Source: Desulfonatronum thiosulfatophilum (GTDB taxonomy: Bacteria; Desulfobacterota; Desulfovibrionia; Desulfovibrionales; Desulfonatronaceae). From it: 64,000 nt of DNA. Location of the stretch: contig NZ_FMXO01000010.1 in the NCBI RefSeq assembly GCF_900104215.1, forward strand, positions 108,064-172,063, read 5' to 3'. Both the position numbers and the translations under genes were made by a program. Within the stretch, counting starts at the first letter, position 1. Each line of letters begins with the position of its first letter. The notes below the pieces were generated by a model. It was not told the origin of the DNA. It saw nothing but the letters and a program-made list of their open reading frames with translations, and ran no database searches. Positions 26,551-34,719 of this stretch are shown in pieces.

Positions 26551-27075
26551 ATGACAAACGACATTATTACTCTGCTCAAAGACAACAAGGTCATGCTTGT
26601 CGACCGTTGGACCAAGCTCACGCTACAGACGTATCCCGCTGAAAGTGCTCATTTTTACACCAGGGAAAAGGATCAATTTTCCAATCCTGTCGGCCATGCC
26701 ATGAACAAAGGGCTGGCCGAAATTTTTGGCGCCATGCTGGACGGTCTCGACGTGCAGCAGGTTACTTCGATTTTGGACAGCATGATCAGGATCCGGGCTG
26801 TACAGGGATTTGTTCCTTCGAAGTCTCTCGCGTTCCTTCTCTTTATCAAGAAGATCATCCGGGAAGAACTGGGTTCGGAAATTAAAGCAAAGGGAATGGA
26901 AGAACAGCTCGTGGTTTTTGAAGAGCGCATCGACGGGGTGTTGCTCGTTGCTTTTGACATTTATTCCCAATGCCGTTCGACCTTGACTGAATTGAAAAGC
27001 AACGAGTTTATCAACCGTCACGCCCGTCTCCTGAAACGGGCAAATCTGATGAGTGAGGAAACCCGTCTATCCTGA
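26551..27075 (+). CDS. RsbRD N-terminal-domain protein
   Basis: Helical protein of 174 residues resembling the N-terminal (non-heme globin-like) domain of RsbRD co-antagonists (IITLLKDNKVMLVDRWTKLTLQTYP ... RAVQGFVPSKSLAFLLFIKKIIREEL). No STAS domain follows, so it is not a full stressosome subunit. It lies 59 bp upstream of dsrM in the same direction; from memory, similar proteins precede dsrMKJOP in other Desulfovibrionales. A role in sensing for, or assembly of, the Dsr membrane complex is possible but unproven. Start ATG 26551 has a poor ribosome site; upstream frame is open to 26431. Confidence 0.75.
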   Translation: MTNDIITLLKDNKVMLVDRWTKLTLQTYPAESAHFYTREKDQFSNPVGHAMNKGLAEIFGAMLDGLDVQQVTSILDSMIRIRAVQGFVPSKSLAFLLFIKKIIREELGSEIKAKGMEEQLVVFEERIDGVLLVAFDIYSQCRSTLTELKSNEFINRHARLLKRANLMSEETRLS

Positions 27076-27134
27076 CGGGGTGGACAACCATTTAACGCAA
27101 CCAGTGGAGCATCAACGCAAAGCGAGGTAGGGAA

Positions 27135-28127
27135 ATGGCAGCGTGGTATTCTTTGTTAATAGTTTTGGGAATGTCTCTTTTCGTGTACCTGGGAGCCGGT
27201 CTTCTCGGTTTACAGGCCATTTTCGGAATCGTGATTCCGTATGCTGCGATTCTGGTCTTCCTGATCGGGTTCACGGTCCGAATCGTGGATTGGGCCAGAT
27301 CACCGGTGCCATTCAGGATTCCGACCACGGCCGGACAGCAGAAAACTCTGGACTGGATCAAGCCCTCCAAGATTGACAGCCCCTACACCACCTGGGGCGT
27401 TGTGGGCAGAATGGCCTTGGAGGTTCTCTTTTTCCGGTCTCTGTTCCGAAACACGAAGATGAGCCTGACCGAAGGCAAGCTGGTCTATGGTTCGGAAAAG
27501 TGGCTGTGGCTGGGAGGAATCGTGTTCCACTATTCCTTTCTGCTCATCGTTATCCGCCATCTTCGTTTCTTTACCGAGCCGGTTCCGTTTTTTGTACAGG
27601 CACTGGAAAATGTTGATGGAATGCTCCAGATCGGTTCCCCCGCTCTGTACATGACGGACATCTTTCTGGTTGCCGCTCTGTTGTTTCTTCTCCTGCGCCG
27701 CTTTTACGATTCTCAGATGCGATACATCTCCCAGGCGGCCGATTATTTTCCATTATTCTTGATACTGGGCATCGCTTTGTCCGGAATCCTGATGCGCTAC
27801 TTCACCAAGGTCGACCTGATGGGCGTGAAGGTTTTGGCCATGGGACTGGCCACCTTCAATCCAACGGTGCCGGATGGACTCGGGGCCATGTTCTATATCC
27901 ATCTGTTCCTGTTCTGCGCCCTGCTGGCCTACTTTCCTTTCAGCAAGCTGATGCACCTTGGCGGCGTATTTCTCAGCCCGAGCCGGAACCTCCCCAATGA
28001 CAGCCGGATGGTTCGCCATGTCAACCCCTGGAATGCTCCGGTAAAGGTTCATTCATACGACCATTATGAGGATGACTTCCGCGAGAAGATGATTGAAGCG
28101 GACATCCCCGTGGAAAAGCAGCCGTAG
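27135..28127 (+). CDS. dsrM: DsrM, cytochrome b subunit of the DsrMKJOP complex
   Basis: Membrane cytochrome b of the NarI family (330 residues), which passes electrons between the menaquinone pool and DsrK. Five to six hydrophobic segments are visible (SLLIVLGMSLFVYLGAGLLG, AAILVFLIGFTVRIV, IVFHYSFLLIVIRHLRFF, IFLVAALLFLLLRRF, FPLFLILGIALSGILMRYF, LHLFLFCALLAYFPFSKLMH-type end). His residues in HYSFLLIVIRHLR and near SKLMHLGG are suitable heme b ligands. Start ATG 27135 has GAGGTAGGG upstream. It opens the dsrMKJOP operon. Confidence 0.96.
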   Translation: MAAWYSLLIVLGMSLFVYLGAGLLGLQAIFGIVIPYAAILVFLIGFTVRIVDWARSPVPFRIPTTAGQQKTLDWIKPSKIDSPYTTWGVVGRMALEVLFFRSLFRNTKMSLTEGKLVYGSEKWLWLGGIVFHYSFLLIVIRHLRFFTEPVPFFVQALENVDGMLQIGSPALYMTDIFLVAALLFLLLRRFYDSQMRYISQAADYFPLFLILGIALSGILMRYFTKVDLMGVKVLAMGLATFNPTVPDGLGAMFYIHLFLFCALLAYFPFSKLMHLGGVFLSPSRNLPNDSRMVRHVNPWNAPVKVHSYDHYEDDFREKMIEADIPVEKQP

Positions 28128-28180
28128 GCTGCCTTGTCGAAGCAACAGGCAGCCATAGGCAATCAAGATAAGGAGTTATT

Positions 28181-29791
28181 ATGTCACAAGCACCAAAACC
28201 TGAAGAATTGCTTCAGGTATCGCATGTCGCTCCAAAGAAGAGCTGGGTTGATCCAAAAGTGGATCTCGTTCCCGGTACCTGGGGCTATCCGGGGCAGCCG
28301 AAGAACCTGGAGATCCTGGGCATGCCCAACCCGAGGATCTGGAAACCAACGGACGACGACTGGCAGCTTCCCCCGAATTGGCAGGAAATCATTCATGAGG
28401 GTCTGAAAGAGCGTCTCGGGCAGTACCGATCGCTGAAGATCTTTCTTGACATTTGCGTCCGTTGCGGCGCCTGCGCGGACAAGTGTCACTTTTTTATCGG
28501 CACGGGCGACCCCAAGAACATGCCGGTCCTGCGGGCGGAACTGCTGCGGTCCATCTATCGCAAGGACTTCACCACGGTGGGACGCATCCTGGGCGCCTTT
28601 GCCGGCGGACGGGAATTGACCCAGGAAGTGATCAAGGAATGGTTCTACTATTTTCACCAGTGTACCGAGTGCCGGCGCTGTTCGCTGTTTTGTCCCTACG
28701 GCATCGATACGGCGGAAATCACCATTGTCGCCCGCGAACTGCTGAACCTGATCGGCGTCAACATCGATTGGGTCGTGGGCGCTGCTGCCAACTGTTACCG
28801 CACGGGAAACCATCTGGGTCTTGAGCCGCAAGCCTTCAAGGGAAATATCGACTTTCTCGTCGACGACGTCGAGGAATATGTCGGTGTACGCCTCAATCCG
28901 ACCTTCAATCGCAAAGGCGCTGAGATTCTCTTTGTCGCACCTTCCGGCGACGTCTTCGCCGATCCGGGCATCTACACCTACATGGGTTACATGATGCTTT
29001 TCGAGCATATCGGCCTGGACTACACCATCAGCACCTACGCATCCGAAGGTGGAAACTTCGGCTTGTTCACCAACCATGAGACGATGAAGCGTCTGAACTC
29101 CAAGATCTACGCGGAAGCCAAACGCCTGGGCGTCAAATGGATCATCGGCGGCGAATGCGGGCACATGTGGCGGGTTTTGCACCAGTACATGGACACCATG
29201 AACGGCCCCGCGGATTTCATGGAGGTGCCCAAGTCCCCGATTACCGGAACGGTATTCGAGAACTCCAAAACAACGAAGATGATCCACATAGTCGAGTTCA
29301 TGGCGGATCTCATTCACCACGGCAAGCTGAAGTTGAATCCGAAACGCAACGACCACCTGATCACCACATGGCACGACTCATGTAATCCGGCACGAGGCAT
29401 GGGAATGTTCGAGGAACCGCGCTATGTTCTTAAAAGCGTCTGCAACAACTTCTTCGACATGCCAGAGAATACCATCCGTGAGGCCACCTTCTGCTGCGGC
29501 GGCGGTACAGGACTTAATGCCGGCGAATTCGAATATCTGCGGATGATGGGCGGCATGCCCCGGGCATTCGCCGTCAAGCACGTCCACGAAAAGCATGGCG
29601 TGAATCGTTTGGTGAACATGTGCGCCCTGGACAGAGCTATATTGCCGCCCCTGATGGATTATTGGGTTCCCGACGTTTCTGTTTCCGGACTGACGGAACT
29701 GGTAGCCAATGCCCTGATCATGGACGGCGAGCACGAGCGGACCGTGGATTTGCGGGGCGAGGACATTCCAGGCATGGAGGGTGACGAATAA
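28181..29791 (+). CDS. dsrK: DsrK, HdrD-like iron-sulfur subunit of DsrMKJOP
   Basis: Cytoplasmic catalytic subunit (536 residues) proposed to reduce the DsrC trisulfide with electrons from DsrM. Two [4Fe-4S] motifs occur near residues 92-102 (CVRCGACADKC) and about 160 (CTECRRCSLFCPYG). The C-terminal half holds CCG-type sequence of heterodisulfide reductases, with HDSCNPARG and CCGGGTGLNAGEF, which ligate the special active-site cluster. ATG 28181 has AAGGAG upstream. The stop codon overlaps the dsrJ start by one base, indicating tight coupling. Confidence 0.97.
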   Translation: MSQAPKPEELLQVSHVAPKKSWVDPKVDLVPGTWGYPGQPKNLEILGMPNPRIWKPTDDDWQLPPNWQEIIHEGLKERLGQYRSLKIFLDICVRCGACADKCHFFIGTGDPKNMPVLRAELLRSIYRKDFTTVGRILGAFAGGRELTQEVIKEWFYYFHQCTECRRCSLFCPYGIDTAEITIVARELLNLIGVNIDWVVGAAANCYRTGNHLGLEPQAFKGNIDFLVDDVEEYVGVRLNPTFNRKGAEILFVAPSGDVFADPGIYTYMGYMMLFEHIGLDYTISTYASEGGNFGLFTNHETMKRLNSKIYAEAKRLGVKWIIGGECGHMWRVLHQYMDTMNGPADFMEVPKSPITGTVFENSKTTKMIHIVEFMADLIHHGKLKLNPKRNDHLITTWHDSCNPARGMGMFEEPRYVLKSVCNNFFDMPENTIREATFCCGGGTGLNAGEFEYLRMMGGMPRAFAVKHVHEKHGVNRLVNMCALDRAILPPLMDYWVPDVSVSGLTELVANALIMDGEHERTVDLRGEDIPGMEGDE

Positions 29792-30180
29792 TGTATAACG
29801 CCAGTAAAATTATCCCCGGTTTGATCATTTTCCTCATTCTGATGACGTTCCCGTTCTGGTCGAATATCGGCCGGGCCGCATATGAGCGGCCGGAATTGAA
29901 ACTGCCGGAATTTGAAAAGGAGTGCATCGAAGATGGTGTATGGATGCGCCTCCAACACATGACACTTCTTGATGACTGGCGCGATCTCGCCGTGCGGGAT
30001 GGTGTCCGTCTGTACACCAATCAGGCTGGCAAGCAGTTTGACATGAGCTTGACCATGACCTGCATGTCGAGCCAGTGCCATGCGAACAAGGATGAATTCT
30101 GTGACCAGTGTCACGACGCTTTGGCTGTTTCGCCATATTGCTGGGATTGCCACGTCGTACCGTCAGTTGGGGGGGAATAA
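29791..30180 (+). CDS. dsrJ: DsrJ, triheme cytochrome c subunit
   Basis: Periplasmic cytochrome (129 residues) anchored by an uncleaved N-terminal helix (IIPGLIIFLILMTFPFW). Three heme-binding motifs are seen: CMSSQCH, which is CX4CH, and CDQCH and CWDCH, both CX2CH. Together with DsrO and DsrP it forms the periplasm-facing module of the complex. The start ATG overlaps the dsrK stop. A frame overlapping its 3' end in the dsrO phase is not coding; dsrO starts at 30183. Confidence 0.95.
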   Translation: MYNASKIIPGLIIFLILMTFPFWSNIGRAAYERPELKLPEFEKECIEDGVWMRLQHMTLLDDWRDLAVRDGVRLYTNQAGKQFDMSLTMTCMSSQCHANKDEFCDQCHDALAVSPYCWDCHVVPSVGGE

Positions 30181-30182
30181 CC

Positions 30183-30968
30183 ATGGCGATCAATCGTAGA
30201 ACATTTTTGAAAGCCGCCGGACTGACCACCTTGGCCGGGATCGGCGGGCATGCGGCAATGGAACTTTTCGCCCCCGGCTCCTTGGGAGCATCCGGGCCCG
30301 CCCGAGTCACGGCGTATCCGGAAGCCCTGCACGGTGAGCGCTGGGCCATGGCTATTGATATGGAGCGTTTCACCTCCGCGCGGTTGTATCAACAATGCAT
30401 CGATGCCTGCCACCAACGCCATAACGTTCCCCATATTTCCGGAAAAGACGCGATCAAGTGGATTTGGACGGGCAGTTATAAGGAAACCTTTACTGATCAA
30501 CAGAGCATCATTGTTCCGGAAGAAGTGAAGAATCAGCCTTTCCTGATGCTTTGCAACCACTGCGACAATCCGCCTTGTGTGCGAGTCTGCCCCACGAGAG
30601 CTACTTTTCGAAGGGAAGACGGTGTGGTGACCATGGACATGCACCGTTGTATCGGCTGTCGCTACTGCATGGCAGGTTGCCCCTACGGTGCACGGAGTTT
30701 CAACTACCGTGATCCCAGACCCTTCATCCGGAATATGGATTCGACATACCCCACGCGAACCAAAGGCGTGGTCGAAAAATGCACTTTCTGCGATGATCGA
30801 CTGGACAGAGGCCTGTTTCCTGCTTGCGTGGAAGCTTCTGAAGGGGCTTTGGTCTTCGGCGATCTGGACAACCCGGATTCCGATGTGCGCCGGGTGCTGA
30901 AGGAACGGTACAGCATGGTCCGCAAGCCCTCCCTGGGCACTAAGCCCCACGTCTTCTATCTGATATGA
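30183..30968 (+). CDS. dsrO: DsrO, periplasmic ferredoxin-like subunit
   Basis: Iron-sulfur protein of 261 residues exported by Tat: N-terminus NRRTFLKAAGLTTLAGIGG. Four cluster motifs follow, including CNHCDNPPCVRVCPTRA, CIGCRYCMAGCPYGAR and CTFCDDRLDRGLFPAC, in the arrangement of HybA/NrfC-type subunits. It should carry electrons between DsrJ and DsrP in the periplasm. The ATG at 30183 starts 3 bases after dsrJ ends; the longer frame to 30108 would bury the signal peptide and is rejected. dsrP follows 11 bp later. Confidence 0.96.
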   Translation: MAINRRTFLKAAGLTTLAGIGGHAAMELFAPGSLGASGPARVTAYPEALHGERWAMAIDMERFTSARLYQQCIDACHQRHNVPHISGKDAIKWIWTGSYKETFTDQQSIIVPEEVKNQPFLMLCNHCDNPPCVRVCPTRATFRREDGVVTMDMHRCIGCRYCMAGCPYGARSFNYRDPRPFIRNMDSTYPTRTKGVVEKCTFCDDRLDRGLFPACVEASEGALVFGDLDNPDSDVRRVLKERYSMVRKPSLGTKPHVFYLI

Positions 30969-30979
30969 GGTGAGCAAAT

Positions 30980-32134
30980 ATGTTGGAAAAAGCGCTTCAG
31001 GGCAATAAGGCTTACTGGGGGTGGATTACGACGCTCCTGGTGTTCATCGGCATCGGGTTCGGTTTTTACATCTATCAGCTGCAGCACGGGCTTACGGTCA
31101 CGGGTCTGAGCCGCGACGTCTCCTGGGGACTGTACATCGGACAGTTGACGTACATGGTCGGCATCGCCGCCTCTGCCGTCATGCTGGTCTTGCCCTACTA
31201 TCTGCACAACTACAAAGCTTACAGTCAGCTCGTCATCTTCGGCGAGTTTTTGGCCGTATCAGCGGTTATCGTCTGTCTTCTGTTCGTCGTGGTGGACCTT
31301 GGTCAGCCGCAACGGCTGATGAATGTGGTCCGTTTTCCCACTCCCAACTCCATTCTTTTCTGGGACATGGTCGTGTTGAACGGCTACCTCTTCCTGAATC
31401 TGGTCATCGGCTGGTCCGTACTGCAGGCGATGAAGAAAGGCATTCGTCCGGCGGGTTGGGTCAAGTTCCTGATTTACGTGTCCATTCCCTGGGCCGTGAG
31501 CATTCATACCGTCACGGCATTCTTGTACGCCGGTCTGCCAGGACGGTATTTCTGGTTTGATTCCTTAATGGCTGCCAGCTTCCTGGCCTCGGCTTTCGCA
31601 GCCGGACCGGCTCTGCTTCTGTTGCTGCTATTCATTGTCCGCCGTGTAGCCGGTTTGGTCATTCCTCAGGAAGCCATACAAACCATGGCCAAGGTTATCG
31701 CATACGCTTGGGCCATCAACCTGTTCATGCTTCTGCTTAAGGTGTTTTCCGCATACTACAGTCAGTACCCGGGCAAGATGCTGACCTTCGACTACCTTTA
31801 CGGCGGAGTCGGCGGCCAGCTGTTGATGCCCTGGATGTGGAATTTTGTCTTCCTTGCCGTGGTGGCGTTGGCTCTGTTGATCATTCCCGCCACCCGGAAA
31901 AATCAGACCACGTTGACCATAGCCTTGATCATGGTCTTTGTGGCCGGCTGGATCGACAAGGGACTTGCCCTGATCATCGGCGGCTTTGTCCCCAACCCGT
32001 TCAAGACCTATACTGAGTATTGGCCGACCATACCTGAGTTCTTTATTACCGTCGGCATTTATGCCATCGGTTTGCTGATCCTCACGGTTCTTTACAAGGT
32101 AGCTTTGTCGGTCCAGCGCGAAGCCGCATCATAG
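30980..32134 (+). CDS. dsrP: DsrP, NrfD-family membrane subunit
   Basis: Integral membrane quinone-interacting subunit (384 residues) of the NrfD/PsrC family with about ten hydrophobic helices (for example WITTLLVFIGIGFGFYIYQL, LTYMVGIAASAVMLVLPYYL, MAASFLASAFAAGPALLLLL). The NrfD-typical first helices and the helix-5 SIHTVTAFLYAGLPGRYFW region are present. It is expected to couple DsrO to the menaquinone pool. It closes the dsrMKJOP operon and a strong terminator follows 26 bp after its stop. Confidence 0.96.
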   Translation: MLEKALQGNKAYWGWITTLLVFIGIGFGFYIYQLQHGLTVTGLSRDVSWGLYIGQLTYMVGIAASAVMLVLPYYLHNYKAYSQLVIFGEFLAVSAVIVCLLFVVVDLGQPQRLMNVVRFPTPNSILFWDMVVLNGYLFLNLVIGWSVLQAMKKGIRPAGWVKFLIYVSIPWAVSIHTVTAFLYAGLPGRYFWFDSLMAASFLASAFAAGPALLLLLLFIVRRVAGLVIPQEAIQTMAKVIAYAWAINLFMLLLKVFSAYYSQYPGKMLTFDYLYGGVGGQLLMPWMWNFVFLAVVALALLIIPATRKNQTTLTIALIMVFVAGWIDKGLALIIGGFVPNPFKTYTEYWPTIPEFFITVGIYAIGLLILTVLYKVALSVQREAAS

Positions 32135-32159
32135 AGACGAAACCGTGACCCGTTAACTC

Positions 32160-32198
32160 CTGCCCGTCGCGACCTCCGGTTGCGGCGGGCAGTTTTTT
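32160..32198 (+). terminator. Rho-independent terminator of dsrMKJOP
   Basis: CTGCCCGTCGC (32160-32170) pairs with GCGGCGGGCAG (32182-32192), followed by six T. Confidence 0.88.
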
Positions 32199-32434
32199 AA
32201 ACCCGGAAAGTCAGACTGCCTTGAAAAGCACCTCACGACTCTGTGTCTGAAACAGGATCCCTCTTCTCAATAGGACAGTTAACGTATCCTGCCATTGATC
32301 TTCGAGTTGTCCTGAATCTCTCTTACTCAAAGCTTTCGCGAGTGGAACCCGTCTAATATTTCAGGGAGATGGAGTTGGACATGTGCTCTGGTAAAGCACT
32401 TTTATTCTGCTTCTGAAAATTGCATTCCATACTC

Positions 32435-32462
32435 TTGACATACGGACTTAAACATCTAAAGA
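32435..32462 (+). promoter_or_regulatory. Candidate sigma-70 promoter for the ferredoxin gene
   Basis: TTGACA (32435-32440) and TAAAGA (32457-32462) are spaced by 16 bases, about 210 bp before the ferredoxin start. Together with the terminator at 32160 it accounts for the recognisable content of the 535-bp gap after dsrP; no gene is seen there. Confidence 0.45.
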
Positions 32463-32669
32463 ATGTCTGGTCGGTCAGGCTAAAGGACGAGTGCTAGGGC
32501 CAGCGTTCAACATGCTCGCCCGGCAATAAATTTCCTTTATTTTCTCTGAGGATGGGCATCTTGGTTTATAACTACCACAATCATGCCCGTGGAACGGAGC
32601 TAAACTCCGCACAACAACCTGCTCTGACAAGGTGGCTGGAGCAGATTTCATTCAAACTGGAGGTAGAAA

Positions 32670-32858
32670 ATGGGTTGGAAGATTACCGTCGATGTCGACA
32701 AATGTACCGGAGACGGCGAATGTGTCGATGTTTGTCCTACTGAAGTTTATGAACTTCAAGACGGCAAAGCAGTAGCAGTGAACGAGGAAGAGTGTCTTGG
32801 TTGCGAGTCCTGCATTGAAGTCTGTGAGACAAATGCACTTACTGTAGAAGAAGTCTAG
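32670..32858 (+). CDS. Ferredoxin with Asp-substituted first cluster (7Fe/8Fe type)
   Basis: Small electron carrier of 62 residues. The second motif is complete (C42, C45, C48, with C22 as its remote ligand). In the first motif the second Cys is D15 (C12-x2-D15-x2-C18, closed by C52). The same Asp position is found in Desulfovibrio africanus ferredoxin III and Pyrococcus furiosus ferredoxin, where the cluster interconverts between [3Fe-4S] and [4Fe-4S]. GGAGGT precedes the ATG. It may supply electrons to the Dsr system; a terminator separates it from the next gene. Confidence 0.95.
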   Translation: MGWKITVDVDKCTGDGECVDVCPTEVYELQDGKAVAVNEEECLGCESCIEVCETNALTVEEV

Positions 32859-32877
32859 TTTTATTCTTTTTTTCCTG

Positions 32878-32912
32878 CGCCAAAAGGAGGATTTTCCTCC
32901 TTTTGGCGTTTT
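32878..32912 (+). terminator. Perfect 14-bp terminator after the ferredoxin gene
   Basis: CGCCAAAAGGAGGA (32878-32891) pairs with TCCTCCTTTTGGCG (32895-32908), then TTTT. Read-through would continue into the gene starting 12 bases later. Confidence 0.88.
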
Positions 32913-32923
32913 AGGAGCACAAC

Positions 32924-33688
32924 ATGCCTCCAGATTTTTCCCCCTTTTTTCAAAAATATGAACAACTCCTGCAGAGCGTTGACAAAATTTTCGACGCAGT
33001 TAAGGAAAAATATCCCCAATGCGTAACATGCCAGCAGGGATGCAGCGATTGTTGCCACGCCATGTTCGACCTGCCTTTGATCGAGGCATTGTACCTGAAT
33101 CATCATTTTCATGGCGTTTTGCCTAAGGAAACCAAAAACCAAATCCTTACCAAAGCCGATCAGGCTGATCGGGCCTCATACAAGCTGAAGTTTCAAGCGT
33201 ACAAGAGCCAGCGAGACGGAGTGGAGACGGATGTCATCCTCGAGGACATGGCTCGCAAACGCGTGCGGTGCCCGCTACTGAACTCTCAGGACCGATGTGA
33301 CCTCTATGCGTTTCGTCCCATCACCTGCCGGCTGTACGGCATTCCGCAGGAAATCAATTCCAAGGCCAGAACATGTACGCTCACCAAATTTGAAGCTGGG
33401 GTTCCCTATCCGTCCGTCCATATCGAAAAGATTCACCAGATGCTTGCTGCGTTGAGTATGGAACTGGTGGCCAGCCTGAATACGAAATACTCTCAGATGG
33501 CGGACATACTCGTCCCGCCGTCCATGGCCCTGCTCACGGTGTATGACGATGAATACCTCGGACTCAAGAAATCCGGATGCGGCTCGGAATCTTGCGGTAA
33601 TGGCGGGTGCGCTTCCACGACGGGTGGTTCCTGCGGGTGCAATTCCGAAAAAGATGCTTCTGGGAGTTGCGGAACATGTCCGAAATGA
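32924..33688 (+). CDS. YkgJ-family cysteine-cluster protein
   Basis: Soluble protein of 254 residues. It has the zinc- or iron-chelating CxxxCxxCC-type motif (CQQGCSDCCHAMFDL) near residue 36 and the second set CPLLNSQDRCDLYAFRPITCRLYG of the YkgJ/UPF0153 family. The C-terminal tail from about residue 222 is Cys- and Gly-rich (CGSESCGNGGC, GGSCGCNS, GSCGTCPK) and may be a second metal site. Function in this family is not settled. ATG at 32924 follows AGGAG. Its 3' end overlaps the next gene by 13 bp, so these accessory genes are co-transcribed. Confidence 0.85.
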   Translation: MPPDFSPFFQKYEQLLQSVDKIFDAVKEKYPQCVTCQQGCSDCCHAMFDLPLIEALYLNHHFHGVLPKETKNQILTKADQADRASYKLKFQAYKSQRDGVETDVILEDMARKRVRCPLLNSQDRCDLYAFRPITCRLYGIPQEINSKARTCTLTKFEAGVPYPSVHIEKIHQMLAALSMELVASLNTKYSQMADILVPPSMALLTVYDDEYLGLKKSGCGSESCGNGGCASTTGGSCGCNSEKDASGSCGTCPK

Positions 33689-34044
33689 ACGAACAGGAAG
33701 AGCAGAAAAAGGCTATTTTCGAGACCCTTTCGGGCCGGGCCAAAACCTATGTCGAGAAGATCGGCTATGAAAAATGGGATCCGTTTCAAAAGCCTAATGA
33801 TCCCCTTGATCTGCGTAAGTTCACTACCGACAAGACCGCCCGGGCCATGGCCATGCAATTCCTGCAGCAACGCGAGGAAGAGCATTACTCCAATGTCTAC
33901 GCCAAGGCCGTGCTGGACATGTGCATGGGGCTGATGGACAATGATGAAAGGTACCTGGCCATGTACGAATTCGCCAGGTGGTATCAGAGCCAGACGCAAC
34001 ACCACGTCGATGTCCAGGATCAGCGGACATTTCGGCGTGATTAA
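33676..34044 (+). CDS. Conserved dsr-linked protein of unknown function
   Basis: Acidic soluble protein of 122 residues with no recognised domain. A conserved-looking core is TYVEKIGYEKWDPFQKPNDP followed by MAMQFLQQREEEHYSNVYAK. The ATG at 33676 is inside the end of the YkgJ gene and has GGGAG upstream; ATG 33685 is a possible alternative. Translational coupling to the YkgJ gene and the following TPR gene suggests a shared role, perhaps assembly or maintenance of the Dsr proteins. No function is claimed. Confidence 0.8.
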   Translation: MSEMNEQEEQKKAIFETLSGRAKTYVEKIGYEKWDPFQKPNDPLDLRKFTTDKTARAMAMQFLQQREEEHYSNVYAKAVLDMCMGLMDNDERYLAMYEFARWYQSQTQHHVDVQDQRTFRRD

Positions 34045-34072
34045 GGATCACCTGCTGTCATATGGAGGGACT

Positions 34073-34693
34073 ATGACCGAAACCGATAAGACGGAAGCCT
34101 ATATTCAGAAGAAGAAGGAATTGCTCGCCCAGAATGCAGATTGCGGCAATTCGCATTATAACCTGGGAGTTGCCTATCTGTCACAGCGGAAGTGGCAGGA
34201 AGCCGAAGATGAGTTTTTTGCCGCGGTGGAGTCTTCACCTTCCCTGGCTGAAGCGTATGTACAGCTTGGCGGAATCCGGATGCATCAGGGTGATCTGGAA
34301 GGGTGTTTGTTTTTTAACAAGAAAGCGACGGAGACTCGCCCCAAATTCCCGATCCCTTATGGCAACATCGGATTCGTTTATCTCCAGCTCGGTGAGCCCG
34401 AGAAAGCGTTGGAACCGCTCCTCCAGGCCCTGTCCCTGCAGCCGAAGTTCGTGCAGGCGCATACGACCCTGGCCAGCGCATACTTCGCGCTGGAACAGCA
34501 TGACAAGTGCATTGACCATTGTGAGCGCGCCCTGAAAATTGAGCCCAAATTTGCACCCGCATATAACAATCTGGCACTTTGCTATCATGAGCAGGGCAAG
34601 CATAAACTGGCCTTGGAAAACATGGACAAGGCGATCCAGTTCGGGTTCGAAGTTAATTCCGATTTTCAAAAAATGCTGGAGGCGCATCGCTGA
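34073..34693 (+). CDS. TPR-repeat protein
   Basis: Soluble scaffold protein of 206 residues built from about four to five tetratricopeptide repeats (SHYNLGVAYLSQRKWQEAED, AYVQLGGIRMHQGDLEGCL, PYGNIGFVYLQLGEPEKALE, AHTTLASAYFALEQHDKCID, AYNNLALCYHEQGKHKLALE). TPRs bind partner proteins, so it may hold together the accessory factors encoded beside it. The ATG at 34073 follows GGAGGG. It lies 28 bp after the previous gene and 26 bp before the next one. Confidence 0.92.
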   Translation: MTETDKTEAYIQKKKELLAQNADCGNSHYNLGVAYLSQRKWQEAEDEFFAAVESSPSLAEAYVQLGGIRMHQGDLEGCLFFNKKATETRPKFPIPYGNIGFVYLQLGEPEKALEPLLQALSLQPKFVQAHTTLASAYFALEQHDKCIDHCERALKIEPKFAPAYNNLALCYHEQGKHKLALENMDKAIQFGFEVNSDFQKMLEAHR

Positions 34694-34719
34694 TAAGTGC
34701 TGAAAAAGGAGGCTTCTTC

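Noticed and set aside
28184..29374. 396-codon minus frame opposite dsrK
   Set aside because: Antisense shadow of a gene with intact Fe-S and CCG motifs.
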